The notes under the pieces are model-generated. The model did no database searches and was not told where the DNA came from. It worked only from the letters and a program-made list of their open reading frames with translations. Of a DNA stretch of 64,000 bases, positions 12,801 to 24,047 are shown piece after piece. The stretch comes from Ypsolopha sequella (taxonomy: Eukaryota > Arthropoda > Insecta > Lepidoptera > Ypsolophidae), in NCBI GenBank assembly GCA_934047225.1, contig OW203992.1, positions 18,527,501 through 18,591,500 of the forward strand, written 5' to 3'. Both the position numbers and the translations under genes were made by a program. Within the stretch, counting starts at the first letter, position 1. Each line of letters begins with the position of its first letter.

Positions 12801-13850
12801 AACGCATATGCTTGATCTTTGATTATTGCAAGCTATATAGGTACGTCCGGTGGCTAACTCTTCACGGTATACCGTAGATGTTTCAACTTTACTCACATCA
12901 AAGTTGTAATCAAACGAAAAGTTATACTTTGGGTGTGGCACATTGTCCTGTACTACATATAGGTGTGCGTACGTGAACTCTTTGACAATTTAATAGCATA
13001 TGCGAATGCACCTGCTGTTGCAAAAAGTAGGCGCACGCTTCAGGCGCGGAATTCGTCGCCGCATCGGTCCTACAGCTAGCTGATCCACTGCTACACGCTA
13101 TTTATCTGGTAATTGATTGGAAAGGTGCACCATCAAGCGTTTCATGAGAGCTTTTTATCAGCTTTAACCATATTAAAGTTCCTTTGTCTTTATGCCATAG
13201 ATTCGTCTTATTAAATGAGTATGGTAAGCACATAAAAGAAGGTCATTCCAAATTATGATCTCCTTGTCGGCTATCCAATAAATACATTTTCCGTAATGAC
13301 AAGTCGGTAAACTCGATGAAGACGGAATGAAGTTGTTGCTCTGCATAACGAGACTGTTCTTTAAATGGAGAAACCTGATTTGTTTAAAATGTCTCATTTT
13401 TTGTTTATGCTAGCTTGGCGCTGGCTGGCAGGAGTGAATCCTGGCGGCTGGCCGGTGGCGGACGGCTGATGGTAGGCAGTGAAGATGTCGGGAGACTCCG
13501 CCCCGGGCGCTGCGGTCGAGCCTCATGTCCCAAGTAATGAGTATTTTAACTACTGTTGGTAAATCATGCCTTTATTCGCTCTTATGAGTGGTTACGCCGC
13601 AGTTAATGCCGTCAGCTGCGGTTTAATGAACATTCTCGTATGAAATGATTTCGGCTTAGTAAAGTTTCGTTATAAAATCCCGGCATAAAACTACTAACTT
13701 AATCTTTTTATTTTATTATCTATCAGAGCCATTATATTGTAATATTATTAAAGATAAAAGCTCTCCTAAAAGTAGTAAAGATACCTATATTTAAAAATAC
13801 GATCTGTATTGGGCAAATATTGCGACGTGATAGAGAAAAACTGATTGTTG
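9900..13850. other. Gene-free stretch with scattered GC-rich patches
   Basis: No supported gene. A 103-codon frame at 11853-12164 has no recognisable motif and AT-driven codon use. GC-rich patches occur at about 10170-10210, 12370-12490, 13025-13075 and 13410-13520. An ATG at 13485 in the last patch opens MSGDSAPGAAVEPHVP before a GTAATG, but this is too little to call an exon. Confidence 0.5.
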
Positions 13851-13858
13851 TATTTATT

Positions 13859-13882
13859 CATTATTATTATTATTATTATTAT
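13859..13882. repeat. (ATT)n microsatellite
   Basis: About eight TTA/ATT units stand in a row. Confidence 0.9.
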
Positions 13883-14219
13883 CATATATTATTCACATTC
13901 TCATGACGACGGCGATTTTGATTCTATTTATTTTACTTCATAATCATAGGTTTAGAATAATATGTTTCATTAGATATATTCAATAGATATATTTCTGTGT
14001 CTTGAGTGTTTTTATCAAGTAAAATACAAGTAATATACATTATTATACATAGTTTTATTACTATCGGGTTTAATTATTTTAGTTTGCTGTCACTTAAAAC
14101 GGAGAGAAATCGAATCAATGCATCTCTTTCTCACGATTGATTATTAACATATTAGATAATTTTATTATTATTAATAAAACAACTCAATAGATTTACCACC
14201 GATTCAGCGCTGCTTAAAA

Positions 14220-14345
14220 TAACTTCAAGTTAGTTGGCAATTCGCAGTGGGAGCCGTTAGCCGGTGCGAGGAGTGCGCGCGCGCAGGTGGCGCGAAGGCC
14301 GAGCCAGGAGGGATCGGGAGCACCCCGCAACACACTTAATTGATT
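14220..14345. other. GC-rich island
   Basis: A block with GTGCGCGCGCGCAGGTGGCGC and no reading frame, similar in character to the islands at 8.5 and 17.9 kb. Confidence 0.4.
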
Positions 14346-14864
14346 CCAATCTGAGACTCGAACCTCGATAATTTACTCTTTAAGGACACCACTCTCGCTT
14401 CATCGTAATTATGAACCCCAACGGTAACAGAACTGCATTGCTTCAATTTTCTTTTTTTAGGCAATGACCCGTTATTGTCTTGTGGTTATACCAAAAATAA
14501 TTGGCACGAGATTCTTTTCGTGTGGTCTATACTTTATCAATTACTCTGGTACGTACTATTTCGAGAAGTTTAAATAATGGGTTTGATAAATAAAATTGAC
14601 ACGTTTACGAGCAGGCTACAACTTATTTTTACGGTTATTTTGTGGCATGGCACTCTTTTATCTATAAGTTGTATGATAATACTTTTATATAGGTACTTGT
14701 AAATAAAGCACCATCGTAGAAAATGGTTCTATTCCACATTTAACTTATATTGGCATTAAAATATCACCCGTATAATAGGACCTGCAAATTCTTTTCGATA
14801 GTACTCGTACATGCGGAAAAGATCAGTGATTCCATACCACCGGTCGTTTTGGAATATATCTTGA

Positions 14865-14920
14865 ACTAGCGACCCGCCCCGGCTTTGTACCGGCATGCAT
14901 ATAAACCTACCTATTGAATT
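14865..14920 (+). repeat. Fragment of a common lepidopteran repeat
   Basis: ACTAGCGACCCGCCCCGGCT is the start of a repeat I know as widespread in Lepidoptera, typically followed by TTCGCACGGG. Only the start and a decayed remainder are present here. Confidence 0.5.
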
Positions 14921-15027
14921 ACTTTATCAAAATCAAAAATTTATCAAAAAAAACGCATCAAAATCGGGAAGCGACTTTGTTTTATACTATGTAGTGATAA
15001 GAAGGTACTGTAAAACATGCAATTTTA

Positions 15028-15392
15028 AGGGCCGATTCTCCATATTTGTTACAAAATATTAAGAAAAAATAATAACTGCCAAAATACAACTTTTAGATAA
15101 GAGCAATAATAACGATAGTTTACTATATGCATAGACGTATTTTTAATGATATTATGATAGCTTCAACATAATTGGATTTTCTATAAGAGTGAAATTAGAA
15201 GTTTTTAATTGAATTTTTCTAATTGAACTTTTCTATAAAATCAAATTATTTTGAAGGTACTTATAAAGTCATTTAAATACGTTTATGCATATAGTAAACT
15301 ATTGTTGTACACTGCTCTTATCTCAAAGTTGTATTTTGGCCGTTATAATTATTTCTTAATGTTTTGTAACAGATATGGGGAATGGATCCTTT
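15028..15392. mobile_element. Foldback MITE abutting the mariner
   Basis: Inverted arms of about 115 bp: the left arm, beginning near AAGGGCCGATTCTCCATATT, pairs with the right arm, which inverted begins AAAGGATCCATTCCCCATAT. Shared inner blocks include TAGTTTACTATATGCATA at both inner ends. It ends about 6 bp before the mariner. A half copy lies at 22718-22782. Confidence 0.8.
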
Positions 15393-15398
15393 GATATA

Positions 15399-16706
15399 CG
15401 AGGGGCATGCCAAAAGAAATTAGATACTCAAAAATTATAAAATTTATTCTTTATTACAAGTATCGATCTTTTCGAAGTATTCACCCTGAGCACGTATACA
15501 CTTTTCCATACGTCTGAACTAATTGGAAAATACCAATGACCACTCTTCTTTAGACACCTCAGAAATCTCGAAAATATAGGCAGCCAGTGCATCTTCTTTG
15601 CTTTCAAACTTCTTCCCCTATATTTTTTCTTTGATTTTTGGAAACAGGTAAAATCACAAGGTGCTAGGTCAGGGGAATATGGTGAGTGAGGGAGGATTGA
15701 CGCATTTTTTGAGTCGAAAAAGTCAAGTGTTTTGGCAGACGTGTGCGACGCCGCATTGTCGTGGTGCCTGAGAAGGCGTCGGATTCCTGACTTCGGTCGC
15801 TTGTCACACCAAGCTGATGTTACTGTTGGAGCACAAACTGTCACATACCATTCGGAGTTCATCGTTCTTTGATTCTTTAGCACTACAGTAGCAATATGAT
15901 CCGTTTTGCTGAAAAACGAGGCGACCATTTGTTTCTGTGTGCTTCGTGCACGGCGACATTTCGTTGGAGTTGGCTCATCTTCAAAGCACCATACAGTCGA
16001 ATGTCACTTTGTTTCGGGATCATAGTTATAAAGCCATGTTTCATCACCAGTCAGTATATCATACACATTTTTTTTCTCACCACCGTCGAATTTATCTATC
16101 ATGAATAGGCACCAATCCACCCGACGGTCTTTCTGCTCATCGGTAAGTTTGTGCGGCACCCATCTCAAACAACATTTACGGAGAGAAAGGTGGTCGTGAA
16201 TTATGGTTTTTATTGCTGCTGATCCAATTCCCTGTTCTCGCTCCAGCTCTACATACATAATTCGTTGGTTTTCGCGAATAAGTTTTTCGACTGCACGAAC
16301 GTTTTCTTCTGTGACCGCGGTTGGCAGCCGACCTGTTTTCGCTTCATCTTTGAGACACCCCCGTCCTCTTTTAAATTCAGCAAACCAATTAAATACTGTT
16401 GTTCGTGAGCAACCAGACTCACCAAAAGTAGTAGTCAAAATTTCAAAACATTCTTGAGGCTTAAAACTTTTTTATAGTCATAATAAATCATAGCGCGACA
16501 ATCACTTCGACTGAGCTCCATTGCTGCAAGCGAATTCCCGCCAGATTCTCGGAAAAATAATGCTCATCCAAATAAAAAAAAAAAGAAATGATGTGCGTTC
16601 TATTTTCAGATATATCAACAAACAACCAGCCTATAAGATGATGTATAACTTGCCAGTGTCAATCAAAGGAGTAAAGAGTATCTAACTTCTTTTGGCATGC
16701 CCCTCG
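15399..16706 (-). mobile_element. Mariner (Tc1/mariner superfamily) element, nearly complete
   Basis: Terminal inverted repeats of 31 bp at 15399-15429 and 16676-16706 begin CGAGGGGCATGCCAAAAGAA and differ at one position. TA dinucleotides flank both ends (15397-15398 and 16707-16708), the mariner target duplication. The 1308-bp length is normal for the family. The transposase lies on the minus strand between the repeats. Near-identity of the repeats and few coding lesions indicate a fairly recent insertion. Confidence 0.95.
15428..16521 (-). pseudogene. Mariner transposase, broken by one frameshift and one stop
   Basis: The reading frame starts at an ATG at 16521 (MELSRSDCRAM), loses frame near 16460-16480 inside the helix-turn-helix region, resumes as MTTTFGESGCSRTTV at 16438, hits an in-frame TGA at 16004-16006, and continues in the same frame to 15428. 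Family marks are all visible: WVPHKLTDEQK, the first catalytic Asp in TGDETW, the second in HHDNA and the third in YSPDLAPCD. There are 34 residues between the last two, making it a DD34D mariner. The stop codon at 15428-15430 overlaps the inner edge of the left terminal repeat. The lesions make self-encoded transposition unlikely. Confidence 0.93.
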
Positions 16707-17211
16707 TAATTAGATTGATTTTTGGTCTGCTACAACACTAGTGATAACTACTTTTGCTACTTTTAACTAACTACTTGTAACTACTTTTGCTAAGGAGCCA
16801 ATCCTAAAATCACAAAAAAAGAAATGATAATTTTTGTCAGATACCTCCATAGGTACAGCACAGATTATTTACAGGAAACAGGGGTTTCACTAGAAAACAC
16901 AGGAGTAGGTACTGTGATCGAGGCGGTGAGCGATCAGAAATATTAACACCAGGTACGAACTTCCTATTTAGTCGTCATTTGGCTGAGCGCAGTGCCACAT
17001 GTGTATATCACGAGAAGAAGCTTGCTTGGTCACGGTAGTTAATAGAAAAAATAAAATATCGTGTGAAGATGTCATCAGTGGTAACTTATCGTAAGTGTTA
17101 TTATTTCTCACACATTGTGCCCATACGTATTAAGGGGCATGCGTGAGATAACGACTAAGTCTACCTATGTCAGTACAAATATTGACCAAAACTATATTGA
17201 AATAACGTACA

Positions 17212-17335
17212 GAGACCCAGCGACGTAATAATGCAGTGCACGCTGATATGAACGTTTTTTCAATATAGTTTCTGTGTATGTTTAAAAATGTACCCACATA
17301 GGTCGATTCAAGGTCGTTGGCGGCTTAATACAGCC
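17212..17335 (+). repeat. Dispersed repeat, copy B
   Basis: This is a second copy of the repeat at 1063-1180. Shared blocks include GAGACCCAG, AATGCAGTG, GCTGATATGAACGTT and GGTCGTTGGCGGC. No inverted ends or target duplication were seen. Confidence 0.6.
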
Positions 17336-17759
17336 TTCATTTGGCGCGGCGATAAGATTGTTTCCTCTTCACTCGGTAGCTATTTTATATTATTTTAGTT
17401 TTAATTTTAATCATTATTAAAATTATGGTTAAAATTGTTTATACACATAGAACCCACAAATGGGACATGGTGTCATTGTGTTTGACAAAAAATCTTTGAA
17501 ATGTAATTAATGTCAACTCTTTCTCATATGGTTTTAAAATAACAGATATAGTTTAATAGGAATTACATTTGCAATATTTAATGATGTTTTGCTTAAAGCC
17601 GATATTTATTATGATAAATATTGATAGCTCAAGGTGTTTTCTAGTAACGAGACAAAAAGAACCACTGACAAGCACTTGCCGATCCTAAACACACTATTTA
17701 ACTCCTCGCCTATGATTACCATAACAAATGTTGTTTTTTAACGGAACATACAATCGAGC

Positions 17760-18000
17760 TGATAATCAAGTAGCATTTGCCGTCCGTATCAGAAGCGAGC
17801 GAGTGTGAGAGCCGCGTCGTCTCGAAAGTCTCGTGTGAAAGGCTTTGATGCATTGATATAAGGGTGGTAATTCCCTAGCCAGCAAGTTATGAACCGTCGT
17901 AGCGCGAAGCCTGAAGTGGCAGCGGTGGACGCACGCGCCGGGGTAATTGCGCGTAAAGGTCGCACGCGCACATTGCGCGGGTGCTTCTTGTTGCAGCATT
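17760..18000. other. GC-rich island
   Basis: Dense CG dinucleotides (CGCACGCGCCGGGG, GTCGCACGCGCACATTGCGC). Two overlapping short minus-strand frames exist, but neither has a domain nor a matching splice pattern. Possible regulatory block. Confidence 0.35.
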
Positions 18001-18408
18001 TTTTTATTATTTTTGACAGATTTTTGATCTTGAGTCTGAATCTTGAATTTTTTATAAACGTTTAACTTCTTTGAACTTTTAAGATCATTTTTTATGCTTG
18101 TACTATAGAGGAATTAAACGTATTAGAACTTTTTTGTACTAGAGCAAAACGAGGATGAGCGCAATTTTACGCGATGGATTTAAAATTTTCATGAACATAA
18201 TTGTCAGTACTCCTAATTAAACAAGTATAAAATTTTTATTAATTTTGTGCTGTACCGTTTCTAAGCGAGCGCGTTGATATCTTTTGAATGCAACATTTTA
18301 TGCCCGGGCAAAGTTATTTTTCTTTAACATTTGGTGTGGGCAAGAAACATAAGGTTTGTTATGTTTAATTATTAACATCGCATATTTATATAAGTATTGA
18401 CGCATATC

Positions 18409-18751
18409 GGAGGCGGTAGCTCAGGCGGTAGAACGCTGCATCTCAATCTTGAGAGCTTGGTTCGATTCCCGGTCGGGTATGCACCAATGAGTTTTTCGAA
18501 ATTTATGTGCATAGTATTTGTATTATTTAATACCTAACACTTGCGGAACGGTGAAAAAAAAATCGTGAAGAAACCTGCATGTCATAAAAACCGTGTATTG
18601 TGCCCGAAGAACGGCGATAGCTCACGTTGGGACGTATTAATCGTCGGTGAAACGCGAGTGTACCGAGTTTGGACTGTGACTTGTATTTCACAGTCCACAC
18701 TCGGGAACACTTTTGACAACCCTTCGGGGATTCATGTCATGACGATATATA
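18409..18751 (+). mobile_element. tRNA-derived SINE, full-length or nearly so
   Basis: The head (18409-18480) is tRNA-like, with an A-box-like GGTAGCTCAGGCGGTAG and a B box GGTTCGATTCC. The body then runs GCGGAACGGTGAAAAA, AACCTGCATG and GAACGGCGATAG to GGATTCATGTCATGACGATA. The body is repeated on the minus strand at 63461-63725 and in part at 55817-55880. Inside, GTGTACCGAGTTTGGACTG and the inverted CAGTCCACACTCGG form a hairpin. Confidence 0.8.
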
Positions 18752-19041
18752 CAAATTTAGATAAGTGTCAAGATTTCACAATGACTTTCTGCCGAAAAAT
18801 ACAGATTCATGGCTCAGCTTACTTAACCTAAAAAAGTGTATTGCGTACTCAGAATATTTGTATTCCTTATTCTGAGATTGCGTATGTCCGATCCCCATCG
18901 GTGTGACTACATCGAATAAATTGTACATAGATATACCAATGGGGATACTTACTGTCAAATTAGTTCCGCATAGAGGGCACTGTGTGTTTGTGTCTGTTAG
19001 CTTGTCTGTTCACATACAAATAATTGAATAATTTCTTATTT

Positions 19042-19248
19042 TCATTGAAAAGTTAAAGAAATGGGTGTTTGTGTGGCTTTTGGATGTAAAGGAAAAGGAA
19101 CTTGAACGACAAGGTCTCCTTTCTTTCCTCGCAGCGAAGCACCTCTTTGCTTTAGCTCCTCCTTCAACTGAGCGATACGCCAGGTAGAATACATGACGAA
19201 TACACCTACAAAAAAAGGCACAAAAGCCTTTAGAAATGTGGAATGCAA
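19042..19248 (-). CDS. Fragment with a SAP-like motif, probably transposon-derived
   Basis: The 68-codon frame contains RIAQLKEELKQRGASLRGKK followed by GDLVVQV. This matches the SAP DNA-binding consensus (LKxELKxRGLxxxGxKxxLVxRL). The N-terminal 20 residues are hydrophobic with no known role. SAP segments of this style occur in proteins of insect mobile elements. There is no start or splice support, so it may be a remnant rather than a gene. Confidence 0.3.
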   Translation of the reverse strand: MHSTFLKAFVPFFVGVFVMYSTWRIAQLKEELKQRGASLRGKKGDLVVQVPFPLHPKATQTPISLTFQ

Positions 19249-20892
19249 AAATACATCTATCAGCGTCTTTTACAAGAGCGTAATAAGACACAAACACTCA
19301 GCGCCCTCTACCGTAAAAGCTTTTGGTTTTCTTTCCCATTTATGAGTAGATATATTCGTCTTCAAAAGTGTATCAAAAGATTCGCAATTGTTCAGAAGGG
19401 AGTGCCCTGTAAGCGCACGGCTTGTGCTTACGTGTCGTCGTCTCTGTACATCGCCGCCCGCCCCCCCACCCGCCCCGGGCGATGAATAAAAAGATGCCCC
19501 ATTTTATGCTATGTAGTACTCGTACACATAAAAAATATGCGCTACTGTATACTCTTCAGACCTTTTATAGAAAGATAGACAAAAATTGGTGATTGCTGGG
19601 TAGATTTTTAGTGATGCAGCAAAATCAATTATATTCAATAGTTGTAAATGAGATTATTGCAAATAGTTAAAATAATGACCATTGATTGCGTCCTAAAAAT
19701 TCACTCAAAAAATAAGTCAACATACAGACGGACACGGGATGGTTGATGAATGATGTTATCTTTAGAGCCAGGTTTACATTAAGGTTGTAGAGTGAGTTTT
19801 CTTTTATCGCTTTTGAATTTCAACTATACATACTCAGCTACAACAATAACTACAGCTACTGCAATGACGGTACAATTTTTAGTATCGTCTTGCAATCGTT
19901 TACATTTGGTTAGTAAGTTAATTGTACTTTTTTTACCCTTCCAGTCGGCTTCCTACTTCACCTGTGGCAATTTTGACACTACGCAAGTTACTCTACATAT
20001 TTATTTATTTATCGTGTGGGGTTTTAACACTGGTATATAACTTAATTTAAACACTACATTAAAATTTACAACTATTCAGATATTCAATAGCATAGCTGCC
20101 GGTCCCTAATTTTTTTGCTCCCGTTACTTTATTTTTCATTCTACAATAGGTAATATTGTTTTCATTAATTATATTTCATTAATTAGCTACCAAATAATGT
20201 TGAACTTGAATAATGTTGCAATTTTCGTCCTCACGGAAGAAACCAAGTAACGAAAAAATCAATTATGTACAAGGGAAGTAACATTTTGTGTCCATATCCA
20301 CTTTTTTATTCAGTTGGTTAGGTTGACTGAAATTAAAAAGATATTTAAAGTTTGTTTCGCTTTGAAATTTCATAAAAATATAGTTTTATTAAGATATTTA
20401 TTTAACTTCAACCGCCTTGAGGCAGTACTTACTCAAAAATATGGAAAAATCAGCGTAAAATTTTCAATTGTCTTCTTGTGAAGCATATTTTCCGCACTGG
20501 CCCGAAATGAAAAAACGAGAAAGTAAAAAATCGAACCACCCTAATGCCGAAAATGTCAAAGATGACAGATGACGTTTAGTTTAAAAATCAATATTCATTC
20601 CGAAGTGCAGAAGATGGCGCTTTCAACGGCTACATGAAAAAAAAATTGGTTGACTTTAAGTTGTTGTTGTAAATTGTTGTTGCAGTGTAAATCTTTCTAC
20701 GGGAATAACTTTACTTACGTAAACGTGATAAAATATGTCCTATAGATAAAGATCAAGCGTTTAATAACCCCGAAATTAATATTAAACTTGTATTAGTATG
20801 AAATTGGCAATCAAATATATGTAGGTATAAAACTTTTACAGCAAATTAGCATAGCTACAAATATACAAAGATGTTAATGGATACCAACAAAT

Positions 20893-21182
20893 AAAAAACC
20901 GGCCAAGTGCGAGTTAGACTCATGCACGAAGAGTTCCGTACCACTATCTATAAAAACGGCAAAAAAAATGTCTGTTGTATGGGAACCCCCTTAAATATCT
21001 ATTTTATTCTGTTTTTTAGTATTTGTTGTTATACAACAGAAATACATCATTTGTGAAAATTTCAACTGTCTAACTATCACGGTTCATGAGATACAGCCTG
21101 GTGACAGACGGACAGACAGACGGACAGCGGAGTCTTAGTAATAGGGTCCGGTTGGTTACCCTTTGGGTACGGAACCCTTAAA
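20893..21182 (+). mobile_element. Lepidopteran 'GGCCAAGTGCGAG' repeat, copy 1
   Basis: Begins AAAAAACCGGCCAAGTGCGA, contains TGTTGTATGGGAACCCCCTT and CACGGTTCATGAGATACAGC, then GACGGACAGACAGACGG units, and ends TTGGGTACGGAACCCTTA. It is one of the commonest repeats in Lepidoptera; the literature has linked such microsatellite-bearing elements to non-autonomous transposons, but I cannot assign a class here. Confidence 0.8.
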
Positions 21183-21930
21183 AGGGTAAAAACGTTTTGA
21201 GGACTTGTCGTAATCTGTGTTTTAAACTTGTTCTGTACTTTAGGGTCCCTTATCCCTGACATTGAGCACCTTATTTTGCATAAAGTAAAACTTACTTCTG
21301 TGAAATTTCATTATTATCTAAATATATGCACGGTGGCTATATCTGAACTATAAGAGATGTGTGCGGGATATGTTTTAAATAAAACCCTTTTCAATATTAA
21401 TAAGATGTTTTTAATTAAAAAAAAATTATGTAGCATTTTATTTGAAAAATAAAAAGTCTATCTTGGTAAAAAAATAAAAAAGTCTATCTTGGTTAGTTTA
21501 CGAGTTATGACAATTCTATTATTGAAATTTCAAATATATCAAACTTAAATAACAAAAAATTTACTTTGTATTAAAACTAGATACATCTATAAAATACTTG
21601 AAACTTAAACAAACTAAACGCCTAAAAATAAATATATTACAAACTAAACTAACAAACAAAATACAAATGCGAATGATTTAAAACAAATAAAAGACATTAT
21701 TTAAATCATCGCTATATTAGAAATACCTATATAATTCTGTCAATGAAACATTTCTAAATGGAAATGGCTGGATCGTGATTTTTAACTTCAGGGTCGTATT
21801 TAGAGTCGTACGGAGGTAAACATACTCAAAGTCCTTGGATGGACCTACGGGTTCTGCTGGAGGTAGTGACCCCTCACTACTAAGACTAAAACACAGATTA
21901 CGACAAGTCCTCAAAACGTTTTTACCCTTT

Positions 21931-22012
21931 TAAGGGTTCCGTACCCAAAGGGTAACCAACCGGAACCTATTACTAAGACTCCGCTGTCCGTCTGTCTGTC
22001 CGTCTGTCACCG
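21931..22012 (-). repeat. Inverted partial copy of the same repeat, next to a poly-G run
   Basis: AGGGTTCCGTACCCAAAGGG through GTCCGTCTGTCACC is the reverse complement of the 3' part of copy 1. A run of about 14 G (22012-22026) follows directly. Confidence 0.75.
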
Positions 22013-22717
22013 GGGGGGGGGGGGGGAGGGTTTCGCTTCTATCTCGAAAGTGGCGCGCTATAGCTAAAAAGTGATTGAAAATAAAATTAGACCTATAAAA
22101 TTTCCTACAAAATTGCTCTTATACACTAACTCGCATCACTTATAGTTTCAGAGATATGAAACTTTACAGAAGTAAGTTTTACTTGATGCAAAAACAGGTG
22201 CTCAATGCTGGGATTAGGGACCCTAAAGTACAGAACAAGTTTTTAACACAGATTACTTAATGCAAGTCGTCAAAACGTTTTCACCTTTTTTAATTTGTTG
22301 GTATCCATTAACATCTTTGTATATTTGTAGCTTTGCCGATTTGCCGTAAAGGCTTAATTTTAGTGGCGCCTTCCCGCTCAGCTGCCATATAAATGCTCTT
22401 TACGTGTTTGTGACGTCCTGATGGCTTTGATCTCAATGAAACTTTGGAAAAATCTTTAATATATTTCCCTTCCCCCCACACCGCACTCTGACCCATCTCT
22501 CAACAAGAGGTGCGAGATGGCGAGATATTCAAACGACGCCGAATACGTGAAATGGTTTCAGTTAAAACTGTTTTACATGAAACGGTAACTGTTAGTTTAT
22601 AGAAAACCTAGTCATCTTTACATGAGCGACGTCTTTATTTCTCTATTTTTTATTTCTAGTAAAGACAAAAATTATATAACTACCTAAACTTTGCGAAAAA
22701 CGAGGCAATACAATAAA

Positions 22718-22782
22718 AGTTGTATTTTTGCCGTTATAATTATTTCTTATTATTTTGTAACAAATACGGAGAAGCGATCCTT
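22718..22782 (+). repeat. Half copy of the 15028-15392 MITE
   Basis: GTTGTATTTTTGCCGTTATA through GAAGCGATCC matches the right arm of the 15-kb element. The partner arm is missing. Confidence 0.65.
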
Positions 22783-22901
22783 GAAATTTTGTTGTCAATT
22801 TCATTTTATTAATATTTTATTGTCAATTTCATATAGAATCAGAACATATTTTATCTGTCTATTCAACGTCCCCGTTGTAAAACGTCTCCGAAGACATATT
22901 A

Positions 22902-23280
22902 TAGTAGTATATGCCACAAGGGCGAAAAGAAATAATTTAAAACACGAGCGTAGCGAGTGTTTTAAACGTAACCGAGTAAATTATTGCTCTTACGTCCGTG
23001 TATCATATTACGTTTTCAATGCAAAGTGTAAGGAAATAAAACAAATATAATCTTGTGAACTTTAAATTATGACTGGCTCAAAAGGACTGTATCCAGAGCC
23101 GTTAAACAGTGGGAAAAAAAAGAATAACATTTATGGTACACAGGAAAGGTTGCAGGTTAGCCAACTTCTCGTAAATAAATTAAAAATAATAATAATAATA
23201 AAGGCCTAGGGCAAAATAATCGACTTTCTGTTCGGTTTTGATGCATAAAAGTGGGCCTTAACGAGCACTTGCATTGAAAA
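22902..23280 (+). mobile_element. 380-bp element family, copy 1
   Basis: Begins TAGTAGTATATGCCACAAGG and ends near GCATTGAAAA. It contains the hairpin AACACGAGCGTAGCGAGTGT and the block CCAGAGCCGTTAAACAGTGG. Two other copies lie at 29281-29640 (minus strand) and 33487-33880. There is no coding content. Confidence 0.8.
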
Positions 23281-23649
23281 CATACTTAAAATGGGTCATC
23301 AACAACTAAACTTGAAGCGACCGATTTTTGATTTGATCTTTTTTCGATTCCGTTAAAAATACTTCTGCACTTCGAAATGATTTTGATTTTTAAATAAAAC
23401 GTCATCTTTGATGTTTTAGAGGTCCCGATAAAATACGCACATGCCCAAGCTCTATAAAGTTAAATTCCGCTGTTCGAGTTATGCAGCCAATGATTGGATG
23501 GATGAACAGAACTTAGCATATATGTACTTAATCATTAACTATTTTGTGATTATATTTAATAATAAAGTGGTAAAAAAGTCGTGTCGTAGAATGAATATTT
23601 TTGCGAAACTTTAAATGAATGTTTAAATGCGATATGTAGATAAACCATT

Positions 23650-23775
23650 CCTTGATGATGCCGAAGAGGCGAAACTGGTTAGGAAATAGTGAAATAATGA
23701 GCAATGAAACAGTAAAAGTGTTTTATTCTTCCATGATGATGTTTCACCAAGAGCCGACAATCGCAAGTATTAACT
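23650..23775 (+). repeat. Dispersed repeat sharing a module with 59390-59450
   Basis: GGCGAAACTGGTTAGG and the later CATGATGATGTTTCACCAAG, then ACAATCGCAAGTATTAAC, recur at 59355-59450. Confidence 0.6.
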
Positions 23776-23937
23776 TTATTAAATGAAATATGTTATTATT
23801 TATTATTAGTATTGTACTGAGGCCAAAACTAAAATTTTCACAATTTTGTGTCTGTCTGTCTGTTCCGTTTTAACCAAGGAATCATTCAACAGATTTGGAT
23901 GTGGTTTACTATCATGGTAGTCAAATCAAATCAATTC

Positions 23938-24010
23938 AAATCGTTTATTATCCGGCATCCGGCATCCGGCATCTGTGGCCCATAGATAAATACCTTACAA
24001 ACTAAAATAT
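23938..24010 (-). repeat. LINE-type 3' tail, minus strand
   Basis: On the minus strand the sequence passes through three GGATGCC units, AATAAACGATTTGAATTGAT and a TTTGA-repeat tail, a typical end of lepidopteran non-LTR retroelements. Confidence 0.55.
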
Positions 24011-24047
24011 ATACAAATACATACAAATACATTACAAAATTAAATCT

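Larger units (their letters stand above)
20849..22336. mobile_element. Nested inverted composite element
   Basis: Outer inverted repeats at 20849-20892 and 22293-22336 share ATACAAAGATGTTAATGGAT with two or three mismatches. Inside them a second pair of arms (about 21183-21306 and 22165-22285) carries AAAACGTTTTGA and TACTTTAGGGTCCC. A third inverted segment at 21893-22012 copies 21100-21220. The simplest reading is a long-arm foldback element into whose left arm a GGCCAAGTGCGAG repeat inserted, followed by a further inverted duplication. Confidence 0.7.

Noticed and set aside
13485..13534. Possible short first exon (MSGDSAPGAAVEPHVP)
   Set aside because: Only 16 codons before a weak GTAATG, with no partner exon.
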